A DNA stretch of 64,000 nt from contig QANY01013337.1 in NCBI GenBank assembly GCA_003255025.1, positions 1,552,237 to 1,616,236 of the forward strand, in the 5' to 3' direction. Below the pieces are notes generated by a model, which saw nothing but the letters and a program-made list of their open reading frames with translations, searched no databases and was not told the DNA's origin. The translations under genes and the position numbers were made by a program. Shown one piece after another: positions 47,761 through 58,799 of the stretch. The stretch is from Datisca glomerata. Taxonomy: Eukaryota > Streptophyta > Magnoliopsida > Cucurbitales > Datiscaceae. Every line of letters begins with the position of its first letter. The stretch's first letter is position 1.

Positions 47761-48463
47761 TCAGACTAGGGAATCATGCGAGGAGCAGCCACTTGGCTGT
47801 TAAACAGATTAGTATCAATAAGGACTGTATGTCCTTGCTCACTTTACTTTCTGGTGTAAGGATTCAAGGTTGTCAAAACCTTAAGATGAATCCTAAAAAG
47901 GATAGCAAAGGGAGATGATCCTGGAAGATAATCATAGCCATGTGTTTGAACTTGCAGTTCAAGTAACTTTGGCTAGATTGCTGTCAGACAACGCAATACT
48001 TAAATTCGGATAAATTGTAAAATAAACAGGTCCATGAGATAAACTAGTCTCTATGGCTCCCATAAGGGAAGTTTTCCAGTTCAGATACCTACCATCTCGA
48101 AGGGTGCACTGTATGTTGGTGTTCTCTCCTAACAAAGTTAAATGTTTTAATGCAATTTGCACTTAAGCCTATATGCACATATTTATATTTTTGCATGAAT
48201 GGATATAAATCATGCAAATGCAACAGATATAAAACATCATCATTATGCTGTAAAGGGATGTCATATTCAAATGTTTTAATGACTTTACGGTCAATGAAAT
48301 CAAATGTTCCAATTTTATATATTGTTTCAGGTTTTACCTTAAGTATAGTCCATTTATCTAAGGTTTTGTTTACATCTTGATATGTAATTAATTCGGTTAC
48401 CTCAGATGTAGATGTTACTGTATTAGTTACGAATTGTATAGATGCAGAGCTAAGGTCAGACAT
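47760..48463 (-). pseudogene. Caulimovirid-like movement protein fragment (right arm)
   Basis: The minus-strand frame 48463-48089 (124 aa) starts MSDLSSASIQFVTNTV and is the mirror image of the left-arm copy. It is slightly better preserved: it reads past the position where the left copy stops, through QKYKYVHIGL. A second frame 48162-47959 continues with AIETSLSHGPVYF. It is broken by frameshift near 48100. Confidence 0.65.
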
Positions 48464-48574
48464 GTGTGCGTGTGACCATGTATGCCCAATGTAAAGAGGA
48501 TATAAACATAACTATAACCAAGACTAACCATGACTCTGATACCAATTTGGGGCTAACCAACGCGCACCCATCAA

Positions 48575-49312
48575 GTATATATATATAATTCTTATTATTT
48601 TTTAATTAGTCACCAAACACTTACCGAGCATTATGGTTTGTATGGTGGTATAAACAACTTGCTTTTCTTCAGAGTCGAAACTCCCATTTTAGGTTTAAAA
48701 CCCATCTAAGTCTTCCCACGGATGTCTCTGCCATTTTTTCTCCCATCTTCACCTCCACTGACTTTCCATCTTGTGTCATGGCGGCTTTTCCGCCCGTTGC
48801 ATTAGTTGGATGCAGCTTTTGAATTGCCGGTAGATTTAATCCTTTTATTAATAAAAGATGTTTTCATGGGAATGATATCCTTCAAGTATATGATGTAAGA
48901 ATTTTATTACTGATTAATAAATAAAGTATTTTTTCGTTTAATGTTTGCACGCATGTATTTTAGGTACTTAATAAATTTCATAAAACTTTTATGAGAGGTA
49001 TATACAAGAATATAATGTTTAAGAATAATGAAAAAGACTGTCCCTAATTGTAATCAAAGTTGAGATCTATAATTAATTAATAGTTAGAGGTACCACTTAT
49101 TTTCATTAAGAATGGAAAAGCCTTATCCGGATCGTTAATGTGGAGGAATTAGAATATTATATATAAGAGATTATATAGGATTAGGATATGACAAATTGAA
49201 TCTCTAGTAACACGGTTAGAAGATTGAGTATTCAAATTTATCATGAGTAATTAACAGACCCATGTTTATAACGTTATTCTTTTTACTTACTTGGTAAAGG
49301 CCTATACTTCCA
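48575..49312. other. Intergenic DNA, no gene seen
   Basis: AT-rich with a TA run at 48575-48588, directly outside the inverted repeat. I see no gene, RNA or clear element. Confidence 0.35.
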
Positions 49313-49372
49313 CTACAAGAACAATGGTCTTTAGCGACCATGTTTTTAGCAACCAACTAAAATATGTCACTA
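49313..49372. mobile_element. CACTA element end (relic)
   Basis: CACTACAAGAACAATGGTC followed by TTTAGCGACCATG and TTTTTAGCAACC resembles the end and first subterminal motifs of the CACTA element at 11296. No matching right end follows, so it is a truncated relic. Confidence 0.5.
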
Positions 49373-49499
49373 TATAGTATCAAACTCAATTCCTTGTATC
49401 TTGGAAGTATAATGAAATAAATAGTTGAGAATGTTAATTTACAAGATGCAATCGATTCATTCATTATGAAGAATGTTAATTCAAATCTCAAATGAAATG

Positions 49500-49727
49500 A
49501 GCGCCTAAATTTATGATAAGATCATAAACTTGTCATTCACTAGAGAATTAATGAGACTCAAGGAAAAAGTAGTAATTAGAGAGGTTAACGGATTATTTGC
49601 CTTGCTCTAATTATGAACTATTTATGGGGGATTAATCTTATGTAATAATTATATGAATGGACTATTCAATTCTTTGAGTAATTAATATCTATAATTTCAA
49701 GAGTGCAATTCTAAGTTTATAATGGAG
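49500..49727. repeat. Diverged relative of the repeat at 35250-35500
   Basis: The order of phrases TCATTCACTAG(A)GAATTAAT, AAGTAGTAATTA, AATTATATGAATGGAC and TAATATCTATAATTTC parallels 35260-35500. It is cut at its right end by the LTR that begins at 49728. Confidence 0.45.
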
Positions 49728-50388
49728 TGTTATGGGTGTTTTTCAACTACCAATGACGCCACGCCATGTGTCACACTACATTAGGGAGCTCTCAATGTCA
49801 GGGAGGAGTAGAACTGACTCGTCTGATCGGTCTCTATGGAGCTCGAGACACACATACTCGAGAACATAAAAGGGCAAGAATAAAGTTCACGAAGAGAGCT
49901 CGGGTAATCCCGAATATAAGGCCATTGTTACTTATCAAAAGTGATGCCTTACAGGTACAATCGTCGTGACAGAATGTCATACCAGTCTCCAAATCGTCAC
50001 CTCAAAAGCACATTGAGAATCAATGCCTATCACTTTATGTCAAAGGCCGCCTCCTTTTTGTCCAATCGAAGACATGCTTCGTGTCTCATGAGGCTTCCAT
50101 GCAAGCCTCCGAGAGATTTATTCGACACGCTTCCTCCTACCCAAAGACTCAGGTATAAATACATTTACCAATAAGCAGAAGAGGTATGTCATTTTCTCCC
50201 TAAGAAACTATGCCTAAACAATGTCAGGATATTGACTTAGGCATAAGAGGCCTTTAGGTTAGGCAACCATCCCCGATTCTCCTCACCTTCAGGTTCTTTG
50301 TTGTGTTTTACAGACATTGAGGTCGTGGAGAGCTTCAACCAGAGGGAAGAATACATCCATGCCACTGTTGAAGCTTTCGGCATTAACA
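49728..50388 (+). repeat. Long terminal repeat (661 bp) of an LTR retrotransposon
   Basis: It begins TGTTATGGG and ends CATTAACA, giving the standard TG...CA ends within a short inverted TGTTA/TAACA. The primer-binding site follows two bases later. A 5' fragment of the same LTR family lies at 25147-25390. No second LTR is present in the window, and the element behind it is mostly missing. Confidence 0.75.
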
Positions 50389-50390
50389 GT

Positions 50391-50400
50391 TGGCGCCGTC
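50391..50400 (+). promoter_or_regulatory. Primer-binding site of the LTR retrotransposon
   Basis: TGGCGCCGTC directly follows the LTR end CA plus GT. TGGCGCCGT(C/T) is common at this position in plant gypsy elements. Confidence 0.7.
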
Positions 50401-50900
50401 TGTGCGGAAGACGATAAAATACTTTCGTATTCAAAGCATTTTGAACCCTTTCTCTCCCATAAGGGGAGGATGGTTTTGGCATCCTACGTTGATAAAGTTC
50501 AGAACGAGAGGGAGGATTCACTCGGCCTCCCTGACGGAGGGGAATTTTCTGCCATCATGATGATTACACGATGAAGAAAGAAATATACGGTGTTTGTAAC
50601 CTCTGAGCTAACTAGGAAAGGGAGGAAGGGCGTGCCAGTCACTGCTCAAGTCATGAAGGTCTCTTGCGTAGAATTGGTCCCCCCATGACCAAAGGCCCTA
50701 TGGAAGAGTCATCACTTCTCGAGGAAACCACAACCAAAACAAAATCAAGCTTTAGATGACCAAGCTCCCCCTTTGTAAGGTTCTAGTTGGGGTCATCCCA
50801 GGAGGATGAAGGAGGAGAGTGAGGTCGCTAAAGAATGAATGAAGGTAAAGACCCCTAAAGGAACTTTTGGAGGCAATATGTGAGTAACTGTAGAAGATGG
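50401..50900 (+). pseudogene. Leader and start of a retrotransposon gag region (truncated)
   Basis: Downstream of the primer site the frame to 50574 contains DDKILSYSKHFEPFLSHKGR and ends at a stop. Further broken frames run to about 50900. The position suggests leader/gag, but no gag domain can be recognised with certainty. There is no trace of pol afterwards. Confidence 0.35.
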
Positions 50901-51899
50901 AGGAAAATATCGGTAGATCATCTTCTGTCTAACTCGTTAGTGTCTTGACTTGAATACTTAGTAACTCTCTAGTATCATGACTTTCCACCAAATATTTTCC
51001 CAGTTTGTAATTCTCTAGTATTTGACTTTCCACAAATATTTTCACAAATGATAGGGCAACTGCCCTCTACCGTTCAAAGTGAACAACAAAGGTTCCGCTT
51101 CCATTATCAATAGCTTCATATAATTTTAAAAAATCTCAAATATTGTTACAGATATGCCTTAAGTATTCAATGAAATCAAATAAAATATGTTAGTTTAAAA
51201 TATCTCTGTGTTCATATATTAGTTCCTCTCCGTTGTTTCTTGGATTAATTAATATGAAAAGGCACTAGCATATTTGTAATGATACTTTGTGAACGATCAT
51301 TTTTTTTTATAAATTAGTACATGTGCATAAACTTTGGTGCAATTATTACCTTATGCTAAACACAATCTGCTAGTGGTAATGCATAACAAACCTAAAAATA
51401 TCTAACTCCCTTTAGAAACCATTTAATAAATTTTTTTAGAAAACATTAGATTTGTGAATTTGTGCTGAAAGTTGAGTGTCTATATGTTAGATACTTGGTA
51501 GAACCAGATCTAAATCTAACTGAAATATCATATGAATTATGTTTCATGTAGAATTTATTGAAAAAATAGGTAAATAGCTTGAGTAAGAAAACATATGAAA
51601 AACATTTCAAGTAGAAAATTGGCTATAAAATTACACAAACATGTCATTGCAAAATATCCTAAGTGTCAGAGTTCGTTTTACATTCTAACCTTGGTTTTAT
51701 TGATCAAAATTATAAATTATATGGAAACAGAACTATATGAAAAAGTAAAACACACGATCTCATGGTATTTACTTGGAGGAGTAATTCTAATTGTACCAAT
51801 CCATGTCACCTACTCCTTTTACTATACTCAGAGATAAAAATACTCGAACTAAATTTTACTCAATAATATTTTTGAACAATGTTCAATATTCTCATTTTT

Positions 51900-52350
51900 C
51901 GGGTAGCACCACCATAGCCACGAGACCCAAAACGTTTGGCGCGAGATCTACATGAAATGAAGAAACTTTAGACCCCAAAACACCCAAAAATGGACTCATA
52001 TGGAGATCTCCGGCCATTTGGAGTGTTTTCCGGCCGTGAAAGGTCGACGAAGACCGTCGTACGCCGCACGCGCTAGCCAGCGGTTGCTGCGGTCATCTTC
52101 TTCTTCTTTACCCGCTTCCCAACTTATCGGGTTAACCTACCCAGTAAGTGACCCGTTGCTGTAATGGCCCAATGGAGAGCATAAGCGTATTAGCCCAGTG
52201 CAAGCAGTTCAACTTATGCCAAGCCCCATTTCAACGCCAGGCGTGACCCGCGGGTTGACACGCGCCCAGAAACCCGCATAATGACCTGCGACCTAGCCTT
52301 CATCACATGCCCAGCCCGCAAAGCCATGCAAGGCCTCTATGCTTCAGATT
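51900..52350. other. GC-rich island of unknown origin
   Basis: It is clearly richer in GC than both flanks, with CCGGCCATTTGGAG, CGACGAAGACCGTCGTACGC and GACCCGCGGGTTGACACGCG. No open frame of note is present. It may be part of an LTR or a captured gene end. Confidence 0.4.
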
Positions 52351-52639
52351 CCTAGCACTTCTGTCTTTTTTAGGTGGCCCGATAAACTCCTTAAAGTCAG
52401 TATTACCAAGTTTTTAATGGACTAAAAAAATGATGGAGCAAATACACAATAAATACAAAATCAATGGAAGATTTATTTACGCACAGTGATTGTTATTATT
52501 TATTTTATTATTAAGCAATTTATTTACTTATTATTATAATTTTCTCTTTAATTAATTTATACTATTTGATGTGCTATTAATGTTACAATTATTTGTATTA
52601 ATATTATTTAATATCTCAGACATGAGTGAACTTCAAGAT

Positions 52640-52880
52640 CGGTACGCGGACCACACAGCTCTAATCAACATTATTCTAAATTTTTTATGCCCTCAAAATC
52701 GTGAGTCACATCGATGATCTCCATTAAAATTTTGACTAAAATAATATAATAAATATTATTTAGCATCTTGCACAAGAGCAAGTTTCAAGATTCAGATGCA
52801 GCCACAAACTTGGATCTGCATTATTTTGGATTTTTATTCTTTCAAAATCGAGAGTCACATCGATGATCTCCATCAAATTT
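52640..52880. repeat. Two-copy repeat, period 149 bp
   Basis: AAAATCGTGAGTCACATCGA followed by TGATCTCCAT occurs at 52695, and with one base change at 52844. Preceding phrases (AAGTTTCAAGAT / AACTTCAAGATC) also correspond. Confidence 0.7.
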
Positions 52881-53156
52881 TTTAGGTATGTTATTTATTT
52901 TTTATGCCCAAATTTATTATTCTTTTCAAGAATATTTTTTAAGACACTTTAATTTAGTATGATATCAAGCATGAAACCATTATAAGTAATGAGAACCTAG
53001 GACATAATATAAAGTCCCATAATCTCTTAATTATATCACCATCATACCTTAACACGAGGTCTATAAATCGCTTAGGCCCTTTGATAAGGGATAATAAACT
53101 AGAAATAAAAGTGCGATGCAAATCCCCTAGGAATATATAAATGCACCTAAAACAGA

Positions 53157-53690
53157 AAAAATGCTCCCACAAGAGAGTATGATTGCAAAGACCCGAGATG
53201 TCACAAATTACGTAAATGCTCCCCACGAGAGAACAAGTATGATTGTCAAGACTCGAGAGCTCACAAATTACGTCAATACTCTCACGAGAGAGCAAGCATG
53301 ATTATCAAAGACCCGAGATGTCACAAATTATGCAAATGCTCCCACGAGTGAGCGAGCATAATTACCATGACCCGAGAGATCATGGATTACACAGATTCTC
53401 CCACAAGAGAGTAATCTTAATTCTCACAAACACGAGAGGTCACAGATTATGTAAATAGTCTCACGAGTGAGCAAACATAATTACCAAGATCCAATAGGTG
53501 ACAGATTATACAGATGATTCCACGAGAGAGCAATATTAATTATCAAAGACCTGAGAGGTCACAGATTACGTAAATGCTCTCACGAGTGAGCAAACATAAT
53601 AGTCAAGACCCGAGATGTCATAGATTACACAAACATTCCCGCGAGAGAGCAAGAATAATTATCAAGACCTAAGAGGCCAAATTGCTTGGC
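53157..53690. repeat. Minisatellite, ~60-bp unit, nine copies
   Basis: Each unit has CTCCCACGAGAGAGCAAGCA, TAATTATCAAGACCCGAGA and GGTCACAGATTAC. The CACGAG anchors fall near 53168, 53224, 53282, 53342, 53402, 53461, 53521, 53580 and 53640. It is not coding; the short frames across it come from the periodicity. Confidence 0.9.
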
Positions 53691-54540
53691 CAACATGGTA
53701 AAGGAAAAGACGAAGAACGAAAAGTAGAAGTCCTTGTAGATATCGTATTTTGTTCGGTCTAATACTTTAAAAATACAAATTTTATTTTTTGACCTATATA
53801 ATAGTCTAAGACTATGTGTGTGATTTGAAAAATAGCCCAATACCTAAAAATAAGAAGAATTGTCCAAGGACTAAAAAATAAAAAGGGAATAAAATGACTA
53901 AAAATAAAAAATGAAGCCCTAAGTTTGCCCATAAATAGAGGGGAGATCTTCACTTGAAAAAGATTGGAGAGTGAGAAAGAGAAGGGATTTTAGAGAAAGA
54001 AAGAGAGGTCTTAAGAAAATAGGAGAGACTTTTTAAAAGAGAGAGAAATAGAGTTTTCATTTCTATTCATGTTTCACCTTCTCCTATTCTTTTTATTAAG
54101 GTAGTTTAAATTTCTTACACTTTAACTTACAATATATCTTATTCATTATTATTCATCATATCTCTTCTTCATACTCATGTAGTTTTTTATTTTTTTGTTT
54201 CCTTTTCCATACATAAGGTTTGTTCCTTCTTTATCATTCTCCTACTCTTAATCTTAAGTTTTATCTCCATGTATTGTTGATTTCTCTACAAGTGTGATAA
54301 TGAGATATTTTTGTCATCAACTCAATCAATGATGATGAAGATAAACCTTTTGAGGGGTGTAAAATTAACTTAATATGAATCAACCCTTTAATGAGTTGAA
54401 AGTGTACATTTGATGAAAAGATCCCCTATGGTAATTTCTTATACATTGCATAAAATAGAGAGTAAAACCTTTATACAAGATTATGCAAATATTTAAGCTT
54501 TGAATTTTTTTTTTGTTCTTACAAGTCTTTTCTTTTTAAT
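53691..54540. other. Intergenic DNA, no gene seen
   Basis: It contains a purine-rich stretch at 53960-54050 (GAGAAAGAGAAGG type) and no supported gene. Confidence 0.35.
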
Positions 54541-54544
54541 TTTT

Positions 54545-55130
54545 GTTCATTATTTTTGTGATACTTGTTTGAACTAGTTACCATCCATGATTATTCCTAG
54601 CAATGAAGGAATAAATTAAAAATGGTAATTAGTGAATTAATTAGTCCAAAATAAAAAGTGATATATTTATATCCCAAACAAAAATTATTTTATTTTGAAA
54701 GTTTTATTGATTTTTCTTTAGTGATACTTGTTTAAACTAATTACCATCCACGATCATTCCTAATAATGAAGAAAGAAAGGAAAAATGGTAATTAATGAAT
54801 TAAGTAGTCCGAAATAAAAAAATGGTATTATATATATCCCAAACATTATTTATTTTTCTTTAGTGACACTTGTTTAAACTAGGTACCATCCATTATCATT
54901 CTTAGCAATGACAGAAGAAAGAAAAAATGATAATTAGTGAACTAAGTAGTCTAAAATAAAAAATGATATATTTATATTCTAAACAAAAATTTTTTTTTTT
55001 AGTGAGACTTGTTTAAATTAGTTACCACCCATGATCATTCCTTTTTTATTTGATTAGCATTGAGAAAAGAAAAAAAAATGGTAAATAATAGACTATGTAG
55101 TAAAAAATAGTATGCTCATGTCAATTATGT
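54545..55130. repeat. Four-copy tandem repeat, period about 140-160 bp
   Basis: Units contain GATACTTGTTTAAACTAGTT, ACCATCCATGATCATTCCT, AGCAATGAAG, ATGGTAATTAGTGAATTAA and ATATTTATATCCCAAACA. Starts are near 54560, 54722, 54865 and 55004. Confidence 0.85.
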
Positions 55131-55559
55131 ATGAAATTAAGAATTTTTTTTCATAGTTTAGTTTATTTACAGATGAAAAATTTATTATTAATTTATTTAT
55201 GAAATAATTATATATGTATATATACATTTAAAAAAACCAAATTAAAAAAACAGAAGGTGATTTCACCCTCCGTATATATTATATTTTTTTATTTTGTGTT
55301 TATTTTTTATTTTTCGTATTATTTTGTTTTTTATTTACATTTTTTTTCTTTTTTATTTGTTTTTGTTTTTTTATTAGTAGATATTATTGGTTTGTTTTAA
55401 TTTATTTTGTATATCTTTTTACTTGTTTCACATATTTTTTCCTTACTTCCACTCTACATATTCTTTTTAAATTTATTATACATCATTATCATCTCTAACC
55501 TTTCTTTCCATTATTCTTTTTTTCTTTGTAGTTGTTATCTCTTCTTATTTATTTATTAT
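55131..55559. other. T-rich DNA between repeats and viral cluster
   Basis: It is strongly T-rich on the plus strand, without ORF or recognisable element. Confidence 0.4.
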
Positions 55560-56345
55560 TGTCATATGGTTGCGATGTGATTAAGTATTTGGATGAAGTT
55601 ATTATCATCTTGATTGATAATATGTTCTTCAACCTTATTATCAAGAATTGAGAAATTACTAGATTCTCATAGTTCACGATTTCTAATTAAACTCTCTATT
55701 TTTAAAAAGTTTAATTCTTTGGTTATTTCTATGTTGGAATCTTTTAATTCTTTTATTTTATTTTTAATATTTTTAACTTCCTTTTGAAGTTCCTGTAAGG
55801 TAACTTTCCTCTTTGATTTAACCTTATTGAATTTTTCAAGGGTTTGCGAAAGGCTTGTAGTATTGTCATTATTATACTTAAAATTTTCTGTCTTCAAAAT
55901 TACTTTCCTAAGTCTTTCTAGGTATTATTGTTTTAATTCTGGATTTTTAATTTTACTAATTAGATCTAACAAAAGATGTTCTTGTTCTTCATTTTTATTT
56001 AAAATATTATATTTTTGACAAAACTATCCCTACACCCCATTGAGATGTTAGAAGAATCACTGTCTGATCTTGAAGAGTCTGATTCAGAGGATTCATGGGA
56101 TTTAAATTCTTCTAAATCTTTATTACTACTCTCATAATATTCTATTGTTTCTATGATTCTAAACAATTCTTGTTTATCTTTATCAGAGATTTTTAATTGA
56201 TTAATTTTATTTTTGACTTGAAAAGTACTAGAAAAATGACCATTCTGGCCTTATTTAAAACTTTTAAGTTTATCAATAAATTTTTTATTGATTTTTCTTC
56301 TAGAATAATTTTTATTCTTGGAGAATCGTTTGTCAAAATTTTATT
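55560..56345 (-). pseudogene. Pararetroviral region after coat protein: acidic and coiled-coil part
   Basis: The minus frame 55897-55667 (76 aa) is a Lys/Glu-rich coiled coil (KVTLQELQKEVKNIKNKIKE). Upstream (56170-56040) is a Glu/Ser-rich acidic stretch (SESDSSRSDSDSS). A close second copy of the coiled coil lies on the minus strand at 61500-61200, there followed by the protease, which fixes its place in the polyprotein. Confidence 0.55.
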
Positions 56346-56347
56346 CT

Positions 56348-56960
56348 TTAAAAAGTATTGGTCAAAATGTTTATGCTTGTTTTTGTGGTATTGACTCCTA
56401 TAAGGTTTGTGGGTCCTCCTAGGCTTAAATGTGAAAATGATCTATTTTTGTAGGAAGGAGCAATAGTGGATAATCCAAACCGATCACTAAAATTTCCTAA
56501 TTTATATTTTGTACTTTTATTTTTTTTAATTTGTTTACTGCTTTTTATGTCAATACAAATTTTTAGACTTTTCTTATGTATCATTGTACGGTAGGTGAGA
56601 CTATTATAGTCTATATTACCTAGGTTATTACAAAGGACTACTCTAATTTTGTGTGTGGACAATTGAGTAATCTATTAATGAATTTGTCTCTCCAGAAGGG
56701 TTGATTATTGTCACCGCTTGTCATTACTATGGACAAAAATATATTTTGGTACCAGTGAAAAGTACTTAGGGTTGGACACCTAAGATTGATTAATTGATCA
56801 TGGATACGCGAAGTAATATTACTTGACGTTCTAATGAAGTGTTCATTTATTATGTAGAGAAGTGTATTGATAGTATCAAGTATTATTTCTTGATGTTCTC
56901 CAATTATTAGGATCTTTCAGCATTAATAAATTAAAAAGGACATATCCTAAAAAGCCTATT
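56348..56960 (-). pseudogene. Caulimovirid-like coat protein fragment (minus copy)
   Basis: The frame 56662-56348 (104 aa) includes HKIRVVLCNNLGNIDYNSLT, KSLKICIDIKSSKQIKK and a basic tail. The plus-strand copy at 61800-62138 has the matching HKIRTVFSNDLGNIHYDSLT. The capsid region normally ends in a zinc knuckle; it is decayed here. The upstream part (56960-56662) is frameshifted. Confidence 0.6.
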
Positions 56961-57129
56961 CCTCATAATATTCAAACTTAAAAAAATTCTTTAGTTAATC
57001 AATTTTCTGTTTCTGCAGAGAAGTTATACGAATGAAATATTCATGGACTTTCTAAATAGGAAGTTCTCAACAAGTTACATCACGTGGCAATGGTAGCTAA
57101 TAGCTACATCACCACACACAACTTGCATC

Positions 57130-57552
57130 GCAATGAGGTAAATGCTTAAAGATTCACTTATTGTGGATGATTCATAGACAGATTCTGACCTACGATTTTC
57201 TGAATCTGAAATACTGTCTTGATTAATTACCTCCAATTTTTGAGGTATATTCTCAATAATTTTTTCAGATTTGATTTCAAATTCTGAACTACTGTATTGG
57301 TTAACAATCTTAACAGAAGAAGATAACTCAATAGATTTATTAATTGCTAATTTTTTTTAATGATTCTTCAATATTATGAATGTTTGAAGATTCGTGAATT
57401 CTGGAAGATTTATTAGCGGATTCTTGATAATCAATCTTTTGTTCTTTAAGCAGTTCATCAAGAAATTTTTCATGCCTAATTTTACGTTCTGATCTACTAT
57501 CTTGGTTAGTGACCTTAACAGTAGAAGATGATTTAGCAGAACTTGTTTTCAA
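57130..57552 (-). pseudogene. Hydrophilic linker of the pararetroviral polyprotein
   Basis: The frame 57552-57340 (70 aa) and the following frame to 57130 are rich in Ser, Glu, Lys and Asn, with an internal repeat (SSSTVKVTNQDSRSE against LSSSVKIVNQYSSSE). In petuvirus-like genomes such low-complexity DNA lies between movement and coat regions. The order with the coat piece downstream agrees. Confidence 0.4.
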
Positions 57553-57559
57553 CTCTTAA

Positions 57560-58340
57560 ATATTTGAGAGCAAAACTTATTTTGGAAAATAAAACTTTCT
57601 TCCTTTTCTCTTTTGTAAATCTTTCTTCGTCTTTTTCCTTCAACATTAAATAATGAGCGGGAACACTATTTAATTGTTACCAAAAAACACTGTTTGTGTA
57701 AATTTTTAATCTTGCACCTCAATATATTTTTACTATTTTCTGGTTCAATTTTTGCATCTCAATACCCCCTCTTTAATTCCTTAAAATTACACTTGAACTA
57801 CTTACCTATTGTAATTAGACTTCGATTTGTGAAACTGGTTTTCAACTTTTGGCTATTTGAGAGCAAAACTTATTTTGGAATACATAGCTTTTTTCCTCTT
57901 CTCTTTTGTAAATATTTCTTCTTCTTTTTTCCTTCAACATTAAATAGTGAGCGGGAGCACTATTTAATTGTTACCAATAAATACTATTTGTGTAAGTTTT
58001 TAATCTTACACCTCAATACATTTTTACTGTTTTCTTGTTCAATTTTTGCATCTTAATACCCCTTATTTAATTCCTTAAAATTACACTTGAACGACTTACC
58101 TATTATAATTAGACTTTGATTTGTCGAATTGGTTTTCAAATCTTAACTATTTGACAGCAAAATTTGATTCAGAAAACAAAGCTTTCTTCCTCTCTTCTTT
58201 TGTAAATCTTTCTTCTTCTTTTTCCTTCAACAATTAAATAGTGAGTGAAAGCACTATTTAGTTGTTACCAATAAATATTGTTTGTATAAGTTTTTGTTCT
58301 TACACCTCAATACAATTTTACTATTTTTTTATTTTTCTCA
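57560..58340 (+). promoter_or_regulatory. Tandemly tripled pararetroviral intergenic unit
   Basis: Three units of about 293 bp: the anchor TTTTGTAAAT lies at 57611, 57904 and 58198. Each has a pyrimidine-rich TTTCTTCTTCTTTTTCCTTC run, AACATTAAATAGTGAGCGGG, AGCACTATTTAATTGTTACC and TTTTTAATCTTACACCTCAA. One unit of the same DNA is in copy A (8060-8280). Short frames such as 57694-58056 come from the repeat. A movement-protein start lies 220 bases downstream, so a promoter/leader role is inferred. Confidence 0.7.
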
Positions 58341-58537
58341 TAAATTTTCTAGATATAATCAAGGAAAAACATATCAACTTTAAATTCTTACATGAATGCC
58401 TTCCATTCAGCAAATATGGTTCTTCTTTGATCCATATTATATTTTTCTCTGAACCTATTACTTATATTTAGATTGGCTGTGTCATCATTATGTTGGGTTA
58501 GACATTCCCAATTAGGTTTGTTGAATACTAAGATCAG

Positions 58538-58690
58538 TAATTCTTCTAGTAGCAATATGTCTACAATAACCTCAATTCTAGACATAATAAATGAAGAACA
58601 TTTGGGATGGATACTTGCAAATTCATGGATGCAATTATTTTCTAGGTATTCAACTTATCCCACCATTTAACATAATACTCTCTAGTGACG
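58538..58690 (+). pseudogene. Start of a movement protein (short copy)
   Basis: TTCTTCTAGTAGCAATATGT and the ATG at 58557 opening MSTITSILDIINEEH are nearly identical to 62840-62920. After about 20 codons the similarity ends at a rearrangement junction. Confidence 0.6.
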
Positions 58691-58799
58691 ATTCCATTTT
58701 CAACCGAGTATTGCTATTTCAAAATCCAAGGTATTTTGTATGTCATTGAAAAATAAAGTTTTTGGGGAAAGGAAACCTTAAAAATAAATTGAAACATTA

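Larger units (their letters stand above)
46897..48574. repeat. 1.68-kb inverted repeat of pararetroviral movement-protein segments
   Basis: The left arm 46897-47685 and right arm 47787-48574 are reverse complements with about 95% or better identity by eye. They are separated by about 100 bases. Outer borders are TTGATGGGTGCGCG and CGCGCACCCATCAA. Each arm runs from outside inward as primer-binding-site region, start codon, then most of a movement-protein frame. Transcribed, it would fold into a hairpin of almost 800 bp. Confidence 0.92.
50900..53156. other. Intergenic DNA, no gene seen
   Basis: The frame at 51595-51837 (80 aa) has one hydrophobic stretch but no recognisable domain. Features inside are the GC-rich island at 51900-52350 and a two-copy 149-bp repeat near 52695. 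Confidence 0.35.

Noticed and set aside
51595..51837. 80-aa frame with one hydrophobic stretch
   Set aside because: No family resemblance, no neighbours of related function, and no start context of note.
53157..53690. CRISPR-like 60-bp periodicity
   Set aside because: The whole unit is repeated, with no variable spacers. Minisatellite.
57694..58056. 120-aa hydrophobic frame
   Set aside because: It spans two units of the tripled intergenic repeat and repeats itself (MCKFLILHLN / LCKFLILHLN). Not a protein gene.
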